NCBI RefSeq assembly: GCF_021018805.1
Contig: NC_086256.1
Location: forward strand, 11,846,032 to 11,910,031
Source: Prinia subflava
Lineage: Eukaryota; Chordata; Aves; Passeriformes; Cisticolidae
Direction of reading: 5' to 3'
Length of the DNA: 64,000 bases
Shown: piece after piece, positions 48,889 to 63,400 of the stretch
Numbering within the stretch: position 1 is the first letter of the stretch
How the letters are laid out: each line of letters starts with the position of its first letter
The notes under the pieces: model-generated
Told to the model about the DNA's origin: nothing
Databases searched by the model: none
The model's input: the letters and a program-made list of their open reading frames with translations, nothing else
Translations under genes and position numbers: made by a program

Positions 48889-51800
48889 TGTATACCCCAC
48901 ACAATCCAAGTGTAAATGAAAGGACAGGGAAAGGAAGGAAAACAGCAAAGCGATCCTTAGAGGAGGCTCTTAATTCTGGTGTGGCAGTTAAACAACAGTT
49001 TAACTTGAGTTCAGATCCCCTCTGTTTGCAGTCATTGGTCAATACCTTTCTTAGGCACAATGGGGTTTTGTATCGTTTTGTGTGCTGCTTGTGATATTAC
49101 ACTTGGGAAAAGTGACTGATGCTTGTCTTGAATGTTCCCCTCTATTCCTGCTGGTACTGAGGAGAAGAGGAGGGGCAGAATGGTGCTGTGCCAGGGAGGG
49201 ATGTGTCCTGGGACAGCTGGAGAGCAGCACGCTGGGGCAGAGCTGCTCAGCAGTTGCACAGCTCCTGGCAAGCTGGAGGCTCTTTTGTGGGAGGATGGAT
49301 GTCCTGATGTACATTTTTATGTGATCACTTCAAGGCCAAGCTGTTCTGTTTTCTATAGATATCACCCCCCTCTCTGTCCTCAGAAGGAATACTCACAGAT
49401 ATGCATATCCCTGTTATTTTTTAGCCAAAGACTATATATGTAAAAGCTGGACATTATTTGAAAGACTAAGGATTTTAAATATTTTAAAATATTTTGTCTC
49501 AGGAGCAATACTCAAAGAATTTAAAACCATTAAAATTGTTATTGGAGGTGTATTTCTCTTCCACAGAATGACTTCCATAACTCATGAAGAGTGACTTAGG
49601 TCTCAGTGTTTGTCAGTCTTAAAATCATATTGTGGGTATCTACCAAACAATGAATATATAAAAGCTAATTTAAACGGCAGTGGAGACTGAGAGTCTCTTC
49701 ATGTTCCAGACATTTTTATTCTGCAGAAATTTCCAATTACTTCTTAAGCCCATTTTATATATCCTTCCTAAATATTTAAAGACAATAAATCTTGTTTTAC
49801 TATTTTCAATCTTTTTTCCTCTTCTTTTTTTAAAGAAATGTTAATACACCAAACTACATATAAATACATTAACATGCAGTTCAGCTTTACCTATAATGAC
49901 AAATATACTGGCCATTAATTGAATGGAAGAACTAGGTATTTGGCTATTTCATAAATATACCAGGACTATATGCTAATTCATTAATCAGAATACATTTGAA
50001 ACTGAAATAGAGATTTAGTAAGTAATTAACAAAAATGCCAACCAGTCTCTGCTACAGATGCTGCATTTTCCTTCCAAATTCTTCTGACTCCCCATCATTT
50101 TTGCCATACTCGCAGAAATACATTTTCATTAACTACTAGATTTTTAAGATTGTAAATGTGAGTAAAATTTTGCTGAGCTCATGCTTGAGTTACCTCTTTC
50201 TATCGGCTCTATCTTTAGGAAAAGCTTTGCAGCAGATTCCAAATCATCTTGTATTGGAACAACAAAGCGAGGACAGACAATTCTGCTTAGGGAGCATTGT
50301 ATAAGATGGTATTAAATGCCAGAATGGTATTAAATACTGTTGGAATTACACTTGAGTCTTCATGAGAGCCCTCTGAATTTGCCTTCTGCTGGGTTTACAC
50401 CAACACGTGGGGGAGGGACTGGGAATTGTATTTCCTGCAGCCATGTGGGCACCTGGTGACAGGGCTGTGTCCCTGCCTGGCTTCCCTGAGCAACTTGTCC
50501 CCAGCCCGGGGTGAGCTGTGCTCCCAGCCCCAGGTGATGGGCGTGGGGCTGTTCAGCTGCTGCCTCACTGTCACAGAATGGTTGTTTTGCCTCTGGTGTC
50601 ACCAAGCAATCGCTGTCTAGTACAGCTGGAGCTAAAACCATGCTGCTGGAAACTAAACAGGGAAGTGTTGTTCTATGAGGGAAGGCTGTTTTGGGAAGCA
50701 ATGACTCAGAAAAGGACTCTGGGGGTGAGGGAGCTCCCAGTGCAACATTATGAAGGTGATTCTTTCCTTGTGTGAACAAAGGAGTAGGAAATTGTTCAAG
50801 CTGTAATTACCCATGGTACAATGGTTACCAGAACATCACATTCAGATCTTGAAGGTTTTTAGTCAGGACAGTGTAAGAGAGGAACTGTGAGATTTGGAAA
50901 CCTTTTTCTGCTGCAGGATTCAGCCAAGTTTATTAAAGAGAAGATAAAGGATCAGCTTGCCCATATGTGAAGCATAGATTTGATAACAGGAGCTCTCCTG
51001 TCTGGCTGAATGAGGTAAAATGGGAACCATGCAATTAAATTCAAGACTAGGCAGTTTAGATTCCAAGCAGGCACATCCTTAACAGTGTGAGTGATTTGCC
51101 AATGGAATGATTTAATAAAGATTGCAATAAATTTGCCCTTATTGGACATTCTAAAATGTGAACTGGATGCTTTTTGGAAGGAAATGCTCCAATTCAAACA
51201 AGATGAATACATAAGTCTTACAGCACAATTTATTCCAGGGTTCACACTGGAAGATTGTAACGATCCAGTCTATCCTTCTATTGTGCAAAAGAAATTGTTC
51301 AGTGGTTGGTCTGTGCACTTACATCATCTGAAAGGATTATTTCTCTAGCAGACCCAAATGATATCAATTCAACAGAGAGCTCTCAAGTCCACTTTTGAGG
51401 CTCTAGCTTTTGTCCTAGAAGGAATGGTGGCCGTAACTCCTTTTCTTTTTTTTTTATTTTGTTGCCTTCCTTGAGTTAGTTAATCAGACTAAGAGGTGCT
51501 AATGTGTTTAATGTTGTTCATGTATCTTGAGCCAGCACGAGGCAATAATGAAAAAGGCAATAAATAATTTTATTTTTTTTCATTTGCATTTTCCTAAACT
51601 TTCTGAACTAGACATGTGTCAGCATGTAGGAGAGACATTGCTGCCAGGCATTTTACACCTAGAGGGAGTTCTCTTTATTTCTCCTTCAATAAAGCTATTT
51701 CTTTCCTGCTATCTCATTTCTTATGAACCCTGCTGTTGTTGTAGTTTTTTGGGCTTTTTTCCTTCTATACCTGGCACAAGGGAAGCAGATACTCTAATCT

Positions 51801-54800
51801 GCTCACAGTGACTACCTCATCTCCTGCCTATGTACTTGCAATCTATGTAGAACTCCACAACATGCAAAATAAATTGGTAGAATTGTTAATATTGCATCAA
51901 GTTGCGATTTTGGAGGCTTTTTGTTAGGAACGTTTGTTCTCTTGAGTGGTTACAGCTGGCAGACTTCATCCTCCACACCTGTTTGAAACTTGGCTCAGGG
52001 TTAAATTCTGTGTTCCTGTGATTTGTCATGCCTTTGATTACCAATGCATTACATGTTATGGAGAAAACACTAGGAAGCCACAGGCCTTTATTTGTTTAGA
52101 TTTTCCATTCTTTCCATTTCAAGGTAAGTAAGATTTATGTTTTGAAATGGGTGATTCACAGGCATAATAATTCTAATTTGGCAATGATACTGAACTACAG
52201 TGTCACATCTTTTAAATAGAGCACAAAATTTGCTACTCTAAAGAAAATGGCCCTATTTATATCACTGAAACTTCCTTGGTCTTATCATAGCTCTTCTTTT
52301 AATAACTTTCTTAGTTTCCTCCTCTAATGATGCTGTACACTCAGATAGCAATGAAGTTGATAAATCAGACCCTCCTATTTAGTTAGGTGTGCAAATATAC
52401 TTTACTTGCCTGAAGTGCAAAGAAAGGGCCATGGTGGATGAGCTGACTCACTGCAAGAAGATTTCTTCTCATTTTTTCCGTGTGTGCAGTACTGCAATGG
52501 CAGAACTTCCTCTGATTTATCCCTACAAAAGAAGAGTATACCCACAAATTGCTGTATTCTATGCCTCCAAATTATTTTCCCAGTTACATTTTCTTGCTTT
52601 ATTCATTTCCATTGATTTATTGATAAGATATAAAGGCTTTAGAACTGAAAGCAAAACTGCAGATATATTTACCTTTGGAGCATCTACTGTGCAAGGCAAA
52701 CAATTTGTTTACCTTCCAGAGAACACAAACTTCTTTCATTGCTTCATCCTCCATGACCAGTAAAAAGATCAGAGCTCGGCAGGTGGCATAACTTTCTAAA
52801 GGGTTATTTTTTTGCCATAAATGCTCAATGGAATAGTATTTAATTGCTTCTGCTAAGCTTTTCTTTAGTGGAAAGCAAGATGGATCTCAAAATGATGGAT
52901 GGAGACAGGGTCTAATGTGCATTTTCAGGAAACAAATGCCTTGCTGCTTCATCCTCACTCACTCTGGCTCAACTTTCTGTGGTGTTTGACCAGCTGGGCT
53001 GTTCTCAGCTGGAAACATTGGATCAACAAATGCTAATATTGACTCTCTTCCTGCCTAATTGGGCGTTCTCTTGAAAGGCTACTGTGATTTACATGCTGAA
53101 TGTATCAAACGTTGTTCAAGGCATGGCTACACTGGACCTTGGTAAAAAGAAACACAATTCAAAATCCCAGCTCCAAGGCAGTGTGGTTTCTGTTCTATCA
53201 CAGGGCCACTTGGGCTGCATGAAAAACACTTGTTAAATCTGCCTGATGCTTCAGACTTGTCTCTTATCTCACAAAATGCAGAGGAAGGAGAGCTCAGAAG
53301 CAGGCCAGAGACAGAATTATTGATGTTACTTCTGAGCACTGAATTGCACCGGGAAGGCAGCTCTTATATATCTCTTTTAAAGACGAGATAACATGGTTTC
53401 TCTTCCAGAAATGTGCTAGAATAAAACACCTTAAATAACAGCATAGTTTTAACTTTAACTTTTAAGTCCCCAAATACTCTGAAGTTTTCATTGTTGTTTA
53501 ATAAATATTTTCTTTTTGTAATTCTGAATTGCCAACTTTACTTGCTTAAATTCCTATTTATTTCAATGGGCAAAATTGCTTTGCAGGTCTGTCTCTTGTT
53601 GTTTAACATTTCCTCTTTCCTAATGTGTCTGTCTTTGTAAAATGACATCTCTTTTTAGAGTCAACTAAAAGTTATTTCATGAAATATTTGAAGGCATTGT
53701 AATTGAGTCATGAGGTCAGATACTGGAAAAAAAATGTATAAAAATAATATTGAAGAAATTCTGACAGAAGAACTATCCGTGCTGTGATGTGCATGAGGTC
53801 TGGGGAAAAAAATGCAATTGCATAGTTACAGCATGTATCACAATACAGAAGCTGTATTAGGCAACCTTGAATCTGGCAATGACCTTTGGGAGTTTGCAGC
53901 CTCTGTGTAGCTCACCTCCTGTTGTCACCTAACAAGGAGAGAATTATGATACAACAGATGTTTAACCAGAGTGAAGTCCAGGGTTCCTTCCAGTAAAGCT
54001 AACTGAACTAAAGAAAAGCTGAATTACTGTAATATCCAGCATAAAATGCTTGTGTCTGTGTTGTCCTCTTTCTTATCTACATTGCTGATTTCCTTCCAAT
54101 GCTCTCAGCTAACTTCTGCTATTTGTGTTAAAAACACATGTTCTGAAGATTGAATGCAAATTAACAAACTAACAGTGTCATTTCTCAGCTGGATAAATTT
54201 CTGTGTATCCATTCTTAAGATGAATCTTTCTCAGAAAGATTCTCACAGAATCTTTCTGGCCGAAATGTCCAGCACACAGCTGGATGAACACATCCTGTGA
54301 TGGGTGAGCTACTGGCTCAAAGGGTTTGGGTTCAGGGAGGCACGAAACCTGAGCTCCAGGGACACTGGGGCTGCAGAAGGCTTGCCAAGGTGAGCACTGC
54401 ACTGCAATAACACTGCTCCCTCCCCACCTGGCACATCTGGGCCACCAGTGTTCCAGAACAGTTTATTGCAGGATGGGAGACCTGCTGAATCAAAATAAAT
54501 AAAAGAAATAAATAGAAGAAAAGCATGCAGGGCAAAATGGCTGAAAACTCTTTCTTGGCACAGGAATAGTGGAAGTCAGATGATCAACAAGAGGACATTG
54601 ACTAAGATTTTCAGAGCAGGACCAAGTTGGTTAAAATAGATGGGATGCTTTCCCCCACAGTTTATATGCAATACAATCAGCTACCTTCATAATTAGGAAG
54701 TCAGTTAGGAAAAGGGATACACAGTTAAAGAATATTTTACTAATTAAAAAAAAAAAAAAAAGAAAAAAAAAAAGAAAAAAAGGAAGAACAAAAGAAAGAA

Positions 54801-57800
54801 AAGGTTTCTTCTTTTTGGCTGTCTAGGTTTAACTGGGGAGCTTGTCCAAAAAGAATCATGAAACATCTGGCCAGTTGAGTTGAGTGCCCATGGTTCTGAA
54901 ATGTGAAACATCCATCCTAACCCAAGATGTCATAACAGCAGAGGAGTCCTGGCATGGCTCTGTGGCTGTGTGAGGTGATCTCATTTGTGGGAATTCTCCC
55001 TGCTCGGGCGGGAAAAGGCCCCGTTGTGGTGGCTGAGAGGGGAACGCTGCGAGTGCAAGGCTGGAAACAGTCTGGGGAGGGCCTTGAGTGGGCTGAGGGA
55101 ACTGCTGTGACAGTAGTGTCAGGCTGTGGCCCACAGAGGTAAAATGGTGTGTGTTTGTGCGTGTGTTAGACTTTCCAGTGAGAAGAACCATTGTCTCCCT
55201 GTTTTATACAAGAAAATAAATGATTTTCAAGAAGAAAATTAGCAGCGGTTAATGGATTGCTCAGTCGATAGCCTGTAGGGTCCTGCATGAGTCATAGCTG
55301 TCCAGCAGCATAACTTCTCTAACAGAACTTCTCTACTTCTCATATCTTCCACTTTTTTTTTTTTTTACTTCAGTGTAATGTGAAGAATTCTTATAAACCA
55401 GTTATTTACTCTGTTTCCTACGTACTCTTTCCGTGGAAGAGACCAAGTGAATACAGTTTTATTTTAAAAAATGGCTCTGTATGGATTTATACTGCTTTTT
55501 CATAGTATTACCAACAAAATGGACCCTGGTCAACATTAATGGCTGATAAAATAAAATAGCTGATAAAAGCTTAGGTGTGAGGTTGGATCTGCTAATGCTG
55601 TTGCAGAGTGTGATGGTATAAGAGAACATTTCTCAGCAGGAGGATTTGGCTGCATTTACAAAAGATGGCCAATGCCCTTTGCCAGATTTATAATCTTATA
55701 TGGTAATATGAAAGATAATATATGGCATGCACTACAGAGAAGATGGTTTCTTCAAAATACAGGCAGCCTGTCCTGTTTGTAAAGCTTTCAATCACAAACT
55801 GATTACAAGGAAGAAATTCTAGATATTGTCTGTTTATGGTTTACCTCAAACTGTTTCTTCCTTTCAAGTTATCCTTCTCTTTTTTAAAAAAATAAAGGGT
55901 CGTTTCATTTATGCAAAGAGTGACTCTGCAAGTGATTCTTTATTTCTTGCTCATATTTGCATAAGAGCATTAACTTTAAAAGGGCAGTCATGCCAAATTA
56001 ACGGTGGGGTTTTTAGGACAAGACCTAGTTACAGGTTTTTATCATGATTCAAATCCATACAACCAAACACAAGTAGTCAAACCCAAAATACAGGACAATT
56101 CTAGAATGGTTTAAAGAACAAATTCTTACCCTTTTTATTAAAACCAGCAGGGTAATGGTATATGTCAACACATGTGTTTGATTTGGGTACATTTTCTGCT
56201 CTGGACCACCTCATATTCTTTGTTCAGAGCCAGGAGTGAATGATCTCATGTAAGACTTTCCAAGTGGTGCTAATGAAGGACTTCCTTGCCAGGTGCTCAG
56301 CGTGCTCCACTCCTCCTGCTTTCAGTTGTGGCTGAGAGTGCTGCATTCTCTGGGTTACAGCCCCGTTGTTTATGAGCTCAAGTCAGCATTGCCAAAAGGA
56401 ATATGATGAGAGAAAATAAACGCCACTGAGGATCCCCTAAGTTAGCTAGGTTTTGGTTTTTTTACTTGGGAATATCAAAATCTACATCTGGAAAATATTA
56501 GTGTAACATATAAATACTGTCTACTAGTTTCACAGAACAGTCTTCATGTACAACTTGTGGGAAATCAGTTTTATGTTATGGGAATAAGGATCTAAAGTCT
56601 CCTACTGACTTAAGAGCTCTCTGGAGCAGTAACTAACTCAGCTTTCCTTCTTGTAACATGACCAACCTCTGTTTCAAAACTCCACATTGTGGCCAATTAA
56701 TTATCATGTAGTTTCCTGACAAAGCCTCAAATAGGCTAATACTTGGATATAATACTGTGCATGGTTATTACTAACAGTATCCTTCAATCCTGAAAGCTGC
56801 AGAATATGCCTTTTAATTTTTTTTAAGAAAAAACAGATCAGAGATGTGAAATGTAGCAGGTTGTTACTTTTTTTCATTAAATAGTATATGTGGGGTGTCT
56901 GGGAATGAAGAAAGGGGCATATTTTCAGCTTGAAATTTTTCAGCAAGGTGAAACAACTTGTAGGGAGTGTATTCACAAGGGAAAACCTTTCCTCTTACCC
57001 ACAGGGGACATAGTCTGTTTGTGGGAAATGAGTTCCTTGTAGAACAGAGATGGGTAAGAGAGTGGAGATTTAAAGGTGTGCTGGTGCTCATGGCCAAACC
57101 CCATTGCTGAGGGAGAGCTCTCCCTGGGGCTGTGGGTTACCCAGCGGGAGAGCAGCTGCAGGAAGCATCATCAGAACTCGGAGCTATGGTGAAGTCAGTG
57201 CTGCAGCTTCATGGCTGGATTATTCCTTTTCTTTACCTCTGTAGGCAAGAGAATTTCTAGTCTTCTTGATCCCTTTGCCTTTGGAGTCATGACTGGTGGT
57301 GTAAAAAGAGCTAATTCCAGCTCTTGTTTAACCCAAGATAGAGTGACAGTGCTCTGCAGTCAGTGTAGGCTGCTCTGAACCTTGGCTACTGCAGTCCTTG
57401 TTAATAAGTCCTTGTTAGACTGTCTCAAAGGGAGAAAAACCCTTGGTTTATTTGTTATGATAGCTTAAAGCTATCTTATGTCTGATTATCCTGTGCTTTT
57501 CTAAGGAGGTTTGTCCCATTCTTCCCAATCATTCCTACTGTGTGTAGTTACAAGATGTGTTAGCCCGAGGATTGATACAGTTTTTTAGATCTCAAGCTGT
57601 GTTTAGCTGAGTATAATAAAAGCTTTGAGTGTCCCAATAAAATATGGAAACTAACTTCACATTCAATGCTTGGACCAAAATGTAGCTGTGTATTGGAAAT
57701 GACAGAATGGCCATGCTGCAGAATTCTCAAAAAGCACAGGGACAATTTCCAACGACAGATGGATAAGATGAGTTGTAATAAATTTCTAACAAAGGGGTAT

Positions 57801-60292
57801 AAAATCAGTTCAGATGGGCTAATAGTGACAGCAGCAAGTAGACAGCGCTGTAAAATTCAAAGTTTAAAAATCAGAATAATTAAAGAATATTTGTAGTGGC
57901 TTTCTGTAAATGCTCTACCAGAACAGATGTTGAATTCCATTTTCATGGCCCTCTAAGTTTTATATAATACAGAAGTTACAGCAGAGGTGACTGGTCTCTG
58001 TCAGTATCTCTGAGCAAGGTAAATTATTAAACTTAGGGGTTTTTTTCCTATTTTTTTTCCTTCAGTCCTAGGAAAAAAGCCTAGTTAAGCCTATTGCCTC
58101 CAAACTATATTTTATTTTACTCTCCCTTTAATCTTGATGTCTGCTTTGAAAAGAAAATATATTGTTGAATGAAGGCAAACAAGTTATTCTTGAGAGGCAG
58201 CTTTATCAGAATAACCTCTGCATTTTAAAAATTCTTTAAACTTAGAATTAAAATACATTTCTGGACTTACACTCTGAGGCCAGCACAGAGATCTTTAATG
58301 AGCAAGCAGGGGTTTCCATCAGCTGTGACCTCAGTGATGTTGCAACATTCTGCTGTAAAACTCAGATGCTATCTTAGGTGATAAATGCATCTGAGTGGTA
58401 GGAAAAGATTAAACTTGTCTGGGGAAGTGCAGCCTAGCCAAAATGTTGATTAAATATATGGGGCAAACCCTGACTTTGAGAAAACAGGATAAGAAGATGC
58501 AAATGGGTCCTCTCCTTTCAGAGAGCTCCTCTCTCCTCCAATTAGAGAAATTAATAGGGTTAATGTACTGTTTTAATGATTACTAACTATTGGCATTTTT
58601 TCTTGACTTTTTGAGTGGGTAGCACATCAGCTAGATCTTCATATCCATGACATGATTTCACTTAAGCAGGGTTGCATGGAGATTTTTGGCATTTTCTTAG
58701 CCACCATGTTGCAATCTGAAAAGTTCAGAGCTGCTGGAACCTGATGTAGTCCAAGAACTCCTGAGAGAGGCTGTGGTGCTGAGGGAGCCTGGGTTTAGCT
58801 TTAAGAAGCTGTAACAGACCCATGTTCCAAGTACTGTGCATGTTCACCTGTGAAAATTTAAGGTTCAGTATAATTTTTTCCTAGAGACTTCCAGTTTAAA
58901 GTCATATTTTGTGATGGAGATTTCACTTTCTTTGAGATGAGTGATGGTATTTCTGGTGATTTCATGGCCTATTGGAAACCTGTCCCAGATTAGTGTGCAT
59001 ATTGTCCTGGTGCAGTACAGTTTATATCTAAACTCTGCTCAAAAACCCCAGCGTATAAAACTAGAGTTTTTATAAAGCACTTTTTAGGATGCAGAATACT
59101 AATGTGTACTTAATATTTTCACACATCTGGACAAGGTTCATGTGCTATCTGGATCTGCGGTGTGCTGACTTGAAGGGAAGACCCTTCATGAATGTGTTCA
59201 GCATTTTCAGTCTGCCAAAGGAGGAGGGCTGGCTTCAGTTTGGGAGAAGCCTGACTGAACATTCCTGCTAAGCTTTTTGGGGAATATCATGTATATTTTA
59301 TGATTTTTAGGGAGTACAGCTGAGTCCTTACAGAGCTTGTCTTTCTAAAATGGGACTGAGGTGGAATGTAAGTGCCTTCTTCAGAACCCTGCAGGTTGTA
59401 CCTGCATCTCTTCATTTCCTGCTTTCACAGGTTTGTTGATCAGACAGGAAGCCTTGGCTGTTCCCCACTAGGTCTATTTCTGGTGACCACCATTTCTGGA
59501 ACAAATCTGTTTGATTAGCTAGTGCTGCTTCTCCTCCAGGTTACGAAACTAGATAGATAACATGTGGAGTAACTTCAGGGCAGGGCTCCAAGGAACCTTG
59601 GCTGCATCAAATGCAGGACGTTACTGATGTGTCCTGGAATTTGAGTTGGGGCAGCTTCTGGGAGGATTTACCAAGCTGATGTCTGACAGAGAACTGAGCC
59701 TGTGTAAAAGGAGTGTGCACCTCATGTGCTGCGCTCCTCAGGCCAGCAGTCACCTCTGCCTTCACCTGCTGCACCTCCTGTTCCTCAGTGCGTGCTGGCT
59801 CTGCTTTCTCAACACAACCTGTTCTTTCATGGTCACAGCCTGCACAGAGTCCTGACACAACCCTCCTGGTTGTGCCTTGTCCTCAGCAAGAGTGTTAGAG
59901 GAGAGATAGGGGTGTTCTAAAAGGAGATGGATTCATTTGCATCTCCTTATACTGTTTTTCCAAATGTCTGAGTCTTAATACAATCAGTTTCTAGGAATTC
60001 CTTTCCTTTGAATGGATTTTATTATGCAACCCACGTGTGGGGAGGATTTCTGAAGGCTCTTTCCCAGAACTCATCCTACACAAGAAGCCAGTCTCATAGT
60101 TTGCTGGTTGTTTTGGATCCCCTCTGATGGGTCTAATTCTTTCCGTGATTGTGGAAGGACCTTTGACAGATAACTTGGGGAACAGTGCTGCAAAGTCTTG
60201 TTTTATGTATTATGAACTTAATTCAGTGAAGTATATGCTTACTTTTGACTGTGTTTTAAAATTAATATGTACTTGATGCTTTGATGAAGAAA
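48889..60292. other. Gene-poor flank, second part
   Basis: AT-rich intergenic sequence. It includes an A-rich/AG tract at 54746-54805 and short GC-richer stretches at 50400-50620 and 54950-55140 with no recognised content. A phrase near 50702-50730 (GACTCAGAAAAGGACTCTGG) loosely recalls CR1 and may be an old fragment. No gene is supported. Confidence 0.55.
54746..54805. repeat. A-rich purine tract
   Basis: About 60 bases, nearly all A with scattered G. It could be a simple repeat or an old poly(A) tail, but no retroposed body is recognised next to it. Confidence 0.8.
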
Positions 60293-60437
60293 TCATAGAA
60301 TCACAGAATGTGCTGAGTTGGAATGGACCCATGACCATGATCAGGTCCAGCTCCTGGCCCTACACAGGCACCCCAGGAATCACACCATGTGCCTGAGAGC
60401 ATTGTCCAAATGCTTCTTGAACTCAAACAGGCTCAGA
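60293..60437 (-). mobile_element. Short CR1 3' fragment, minus strand
   Basis: TCATAGAATCACAGAATGTG at the left edge and AGAGCATTGTCCAAATGCTT then GAACTC further right match the reverse complement of a CR1 3' end. Only about 145 bp remain, a typical heavily 5'-truncated insertion. The wording differs from the other copies, suggesting another CR1 subfamily. Confidence 0.85.
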
Positions 60438-63400
60438 AAAGTCCATGAAAGCAAATATTAACTATGCATATAGCTGTTTTGGTCCTTTCATCTATCTCCT
60501 GGGTTTGTGTGTGCACTGTTTTGTTGCCTCTGTCCCAGTGTTGGGGAACATTCTGTGTGCACAGCCATCCATCCATCCCTGCCTTCCCACACCTCTGCAG
60601 CCCAGAAAGAGCCTGGGTATCACAGGGCTGGGTGTGCAGCCTTACAGCACCGGGATGGGCAGCAGGATGTCAGAGCTACAGCTCCCAGTGAGAGTAGAAA
60701 TAATTGGGGTTTGTTTATGAGATAATTGAGAGTCTGGAAACAATCTCAGCTGTGTCGTTGAGTAAGGAAAAAGCAAGCCTATGGTTGATATAAGTGAAGC
60801 AGAGGTTTTAAAAATAGCATTATTTAAAATATTATCAGAACCCACTTTTTGGAACTTCATAAACTGTAAAGGAGACTATGGTAGTTATTACTTCAATGAT
60901 TAATTTCCTTCTTCTGGCTGGGTCAGGTCTGCAGCTGTGATCTGTGTATTCTGGAAGTTTAAATTCATCTCCATTGAGGAGAAATGCTCTTCTGAAGCAT
61001 TTAGCTTCTTTTCAACAACAACGCTATTATGTGGAGAACCACATGCCTGTTTTTATATTGCATTTTACTTTTACTGCTATAATTATTCGTTACATATTCA
61101 CTGCTTGTTGTCTACTAGGAGCTGTTCAGCCTGCAGCTGTTATTGTGTTAAAAAAATACTGAATTTTACCCACTTTCCCTTTAGTTTTCTCTTACTCTTT
61201 CTCTCCCTTCTTCTGCAATAAATCTGTATCTGCTATTGCAAACAGATAGGAGAAGGATATTCAAACAATTCTGTTTCCTAGAAGTGTAATTACAGTTTTC
61301 AGTTCTGAGGAAGAGTTGATAGGTTGATATCTTCAAGCAGTTGCTGGTTTTGCTATTCTCAATATCATCACTCTCTGAAAGTTTGTAATTGTCCTCTTAA
61401 AAATGTTTACTATATTAATGTAATCAATCATTATTCATTCATTTTCTGATTTTGGGCTAAGTTTGTGTGTACTATCTGATTCTATAACATTGTAGTTTTT
61501 GAGTGCACTATACTAAACTGGACAAGAGCTTGAAAAAGTTAATCTAAATTAAATGTTTATCTGCAAACTTGCATTGAGAAAATAGAATGTATGAATTATA
61601 GCTGTGTAGTTACAGTATTTTGGTGAAAGTTTGTAAAGGGGAACTACAAGAAGCAATGGCTTAGAAGCACCTGCCATGGTATAAAGTGACCAGATGGAGA
61701 TCACTACACTTATTAACTGCATCTTGGCAAGGGGATTGTGTGAAAGCTTCTGGTCCTGTACAAATTTAGTTGGCTTTGCTTAATTTGCCTTCACCAGCCT
61801 TTAAGTTCATCTTCAGGTTGTTTAAGCAGTGGTATCTTTGTGGTGAAGTAGATAAGAAATGCTCACCCACCCTGCTGTTGCAGATCAGGATGTGCTGGAT
61901 GCAGGCTAACTTGGAGCAAACTCTTCAGTTGTCTTAACCAGCTCCCTAGACAGACTCTTGATTGATTCTTTTTCTTGTGATGTTTGTTTTTGTTTGTTTA
62001 TTTGTTCTTGTTTGTTTGTTTTACTTTTTAAAATCATGAATTCAGAAATACATTTTAATTGTACCTAAACTTGAGTAATGGATATATCTATACAAATCTG
62101 TCAGATATTTTAATTTTTATATTGGTAAAAATACCTTTTATTAACTTATGTACTTGGGTTCTCTGTATATTGTTTTGCAAGGATTCGTGATTAAAATGGC
62201 TCCACATGTGAGCTGTATCTGTTTAACAGAGCATGAATTTTACAGATTAAACATTGGGTTATTATAATGGAATTCAAATTTAATCTTGAATGTTCACACT
62301 GGGCTGAGAAGATGTAGTTTGTCTCAGCTGGAGCTCTTGGTTTGGATAGATCACCATTTAAAAACTGAATTCACAAGTCATTTATTAAGCCCTTGAAGAA
62401 TCCAGTAATTCTTTCCACTGGTGCTTCTGAGATGTCTAAGGAGAAAAATTCTCCATCCTTCAAACTGCAGCTTCATAGAAAAATTAAAAGGTAAAAAGTG
62501 ACTTGCTGTTAACATGGTTTAATAGCTGATCATTTAAAATTTTATACTGTAGTCCTTTTGCTAAAGTAAGAATCCTTTCTTCTTAAAAACCACGTGAATG
62601 GAAAAGAAATGAAAGCAAATTCTCAGCCATAACAGTGAAGCTTTATGATGCAGATTTAGAATGTCGAACCCTTGCTCAAAAATCAGATAATTGCCTCATA
62701 AAATGCGAATGGGAAATATCTTCTCTTATTTCAAAAATGCAAGCCATTATCTAGAACGTTCTTTTTCACCTTGTTCTTAAAGCTCATTTTTCACTAAGTT
62801 CTAAAACAATTATAGCTATTCAGCAGTTCTCTGAATGCCTAATCCTACAAATATTTAGTATGTATTTAACCTAAGGCATATAAGGGACAACTTTTAATAG
62901 CTTGAAGGTAGGCCAGTTTGTAAACAAATTTTCAGTTGTTTTTGGGTTTTTTTTCTCCATGGATTTTTTTTTAATGGAAAAGTAGAAAATACTTCAATTA
63001 AAAAAAAAATTACTTACTGAAGAAGATGAGGAATCATGGTTTCATCACACTGAGATCCTGCAAGAGTCAAGTGCAGCACATCAGACCTTTAAGTCAACTA
63101 TATCTTGAAGACTTAGGGATGACTTTGAAATCTTTACATTCTCTTTGGCAGTGTCTGTTCTTGAAACGTTCACTTCATGTACCTTATTAATGTACTGGTG
63201 TCATCTTCTATTTATGATACCTTCCAGAGGTTAATTACACAGAATAATTGTGGCATGTGTAAGGTAGAAGTTGAAGCTCATCTTTGGGTTGGGCTATGAG
63301 CAGCAGCAATTCCTGCACTGCAGACCTCAGTGATTTTCTGGAAGGTCAAGCCATAAAGAAGAAAGAGAGGCACTGTGCAGGGCAATTGTCTGTATTAAAG

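Noticed and set aside
48254..48948. Several overlapping frames of 75-124 codons near 48.3-48.9 kb
   Set aside because: They fall inside the minus-strand CR1 copy and are not in a preserved CR1 reading frame.
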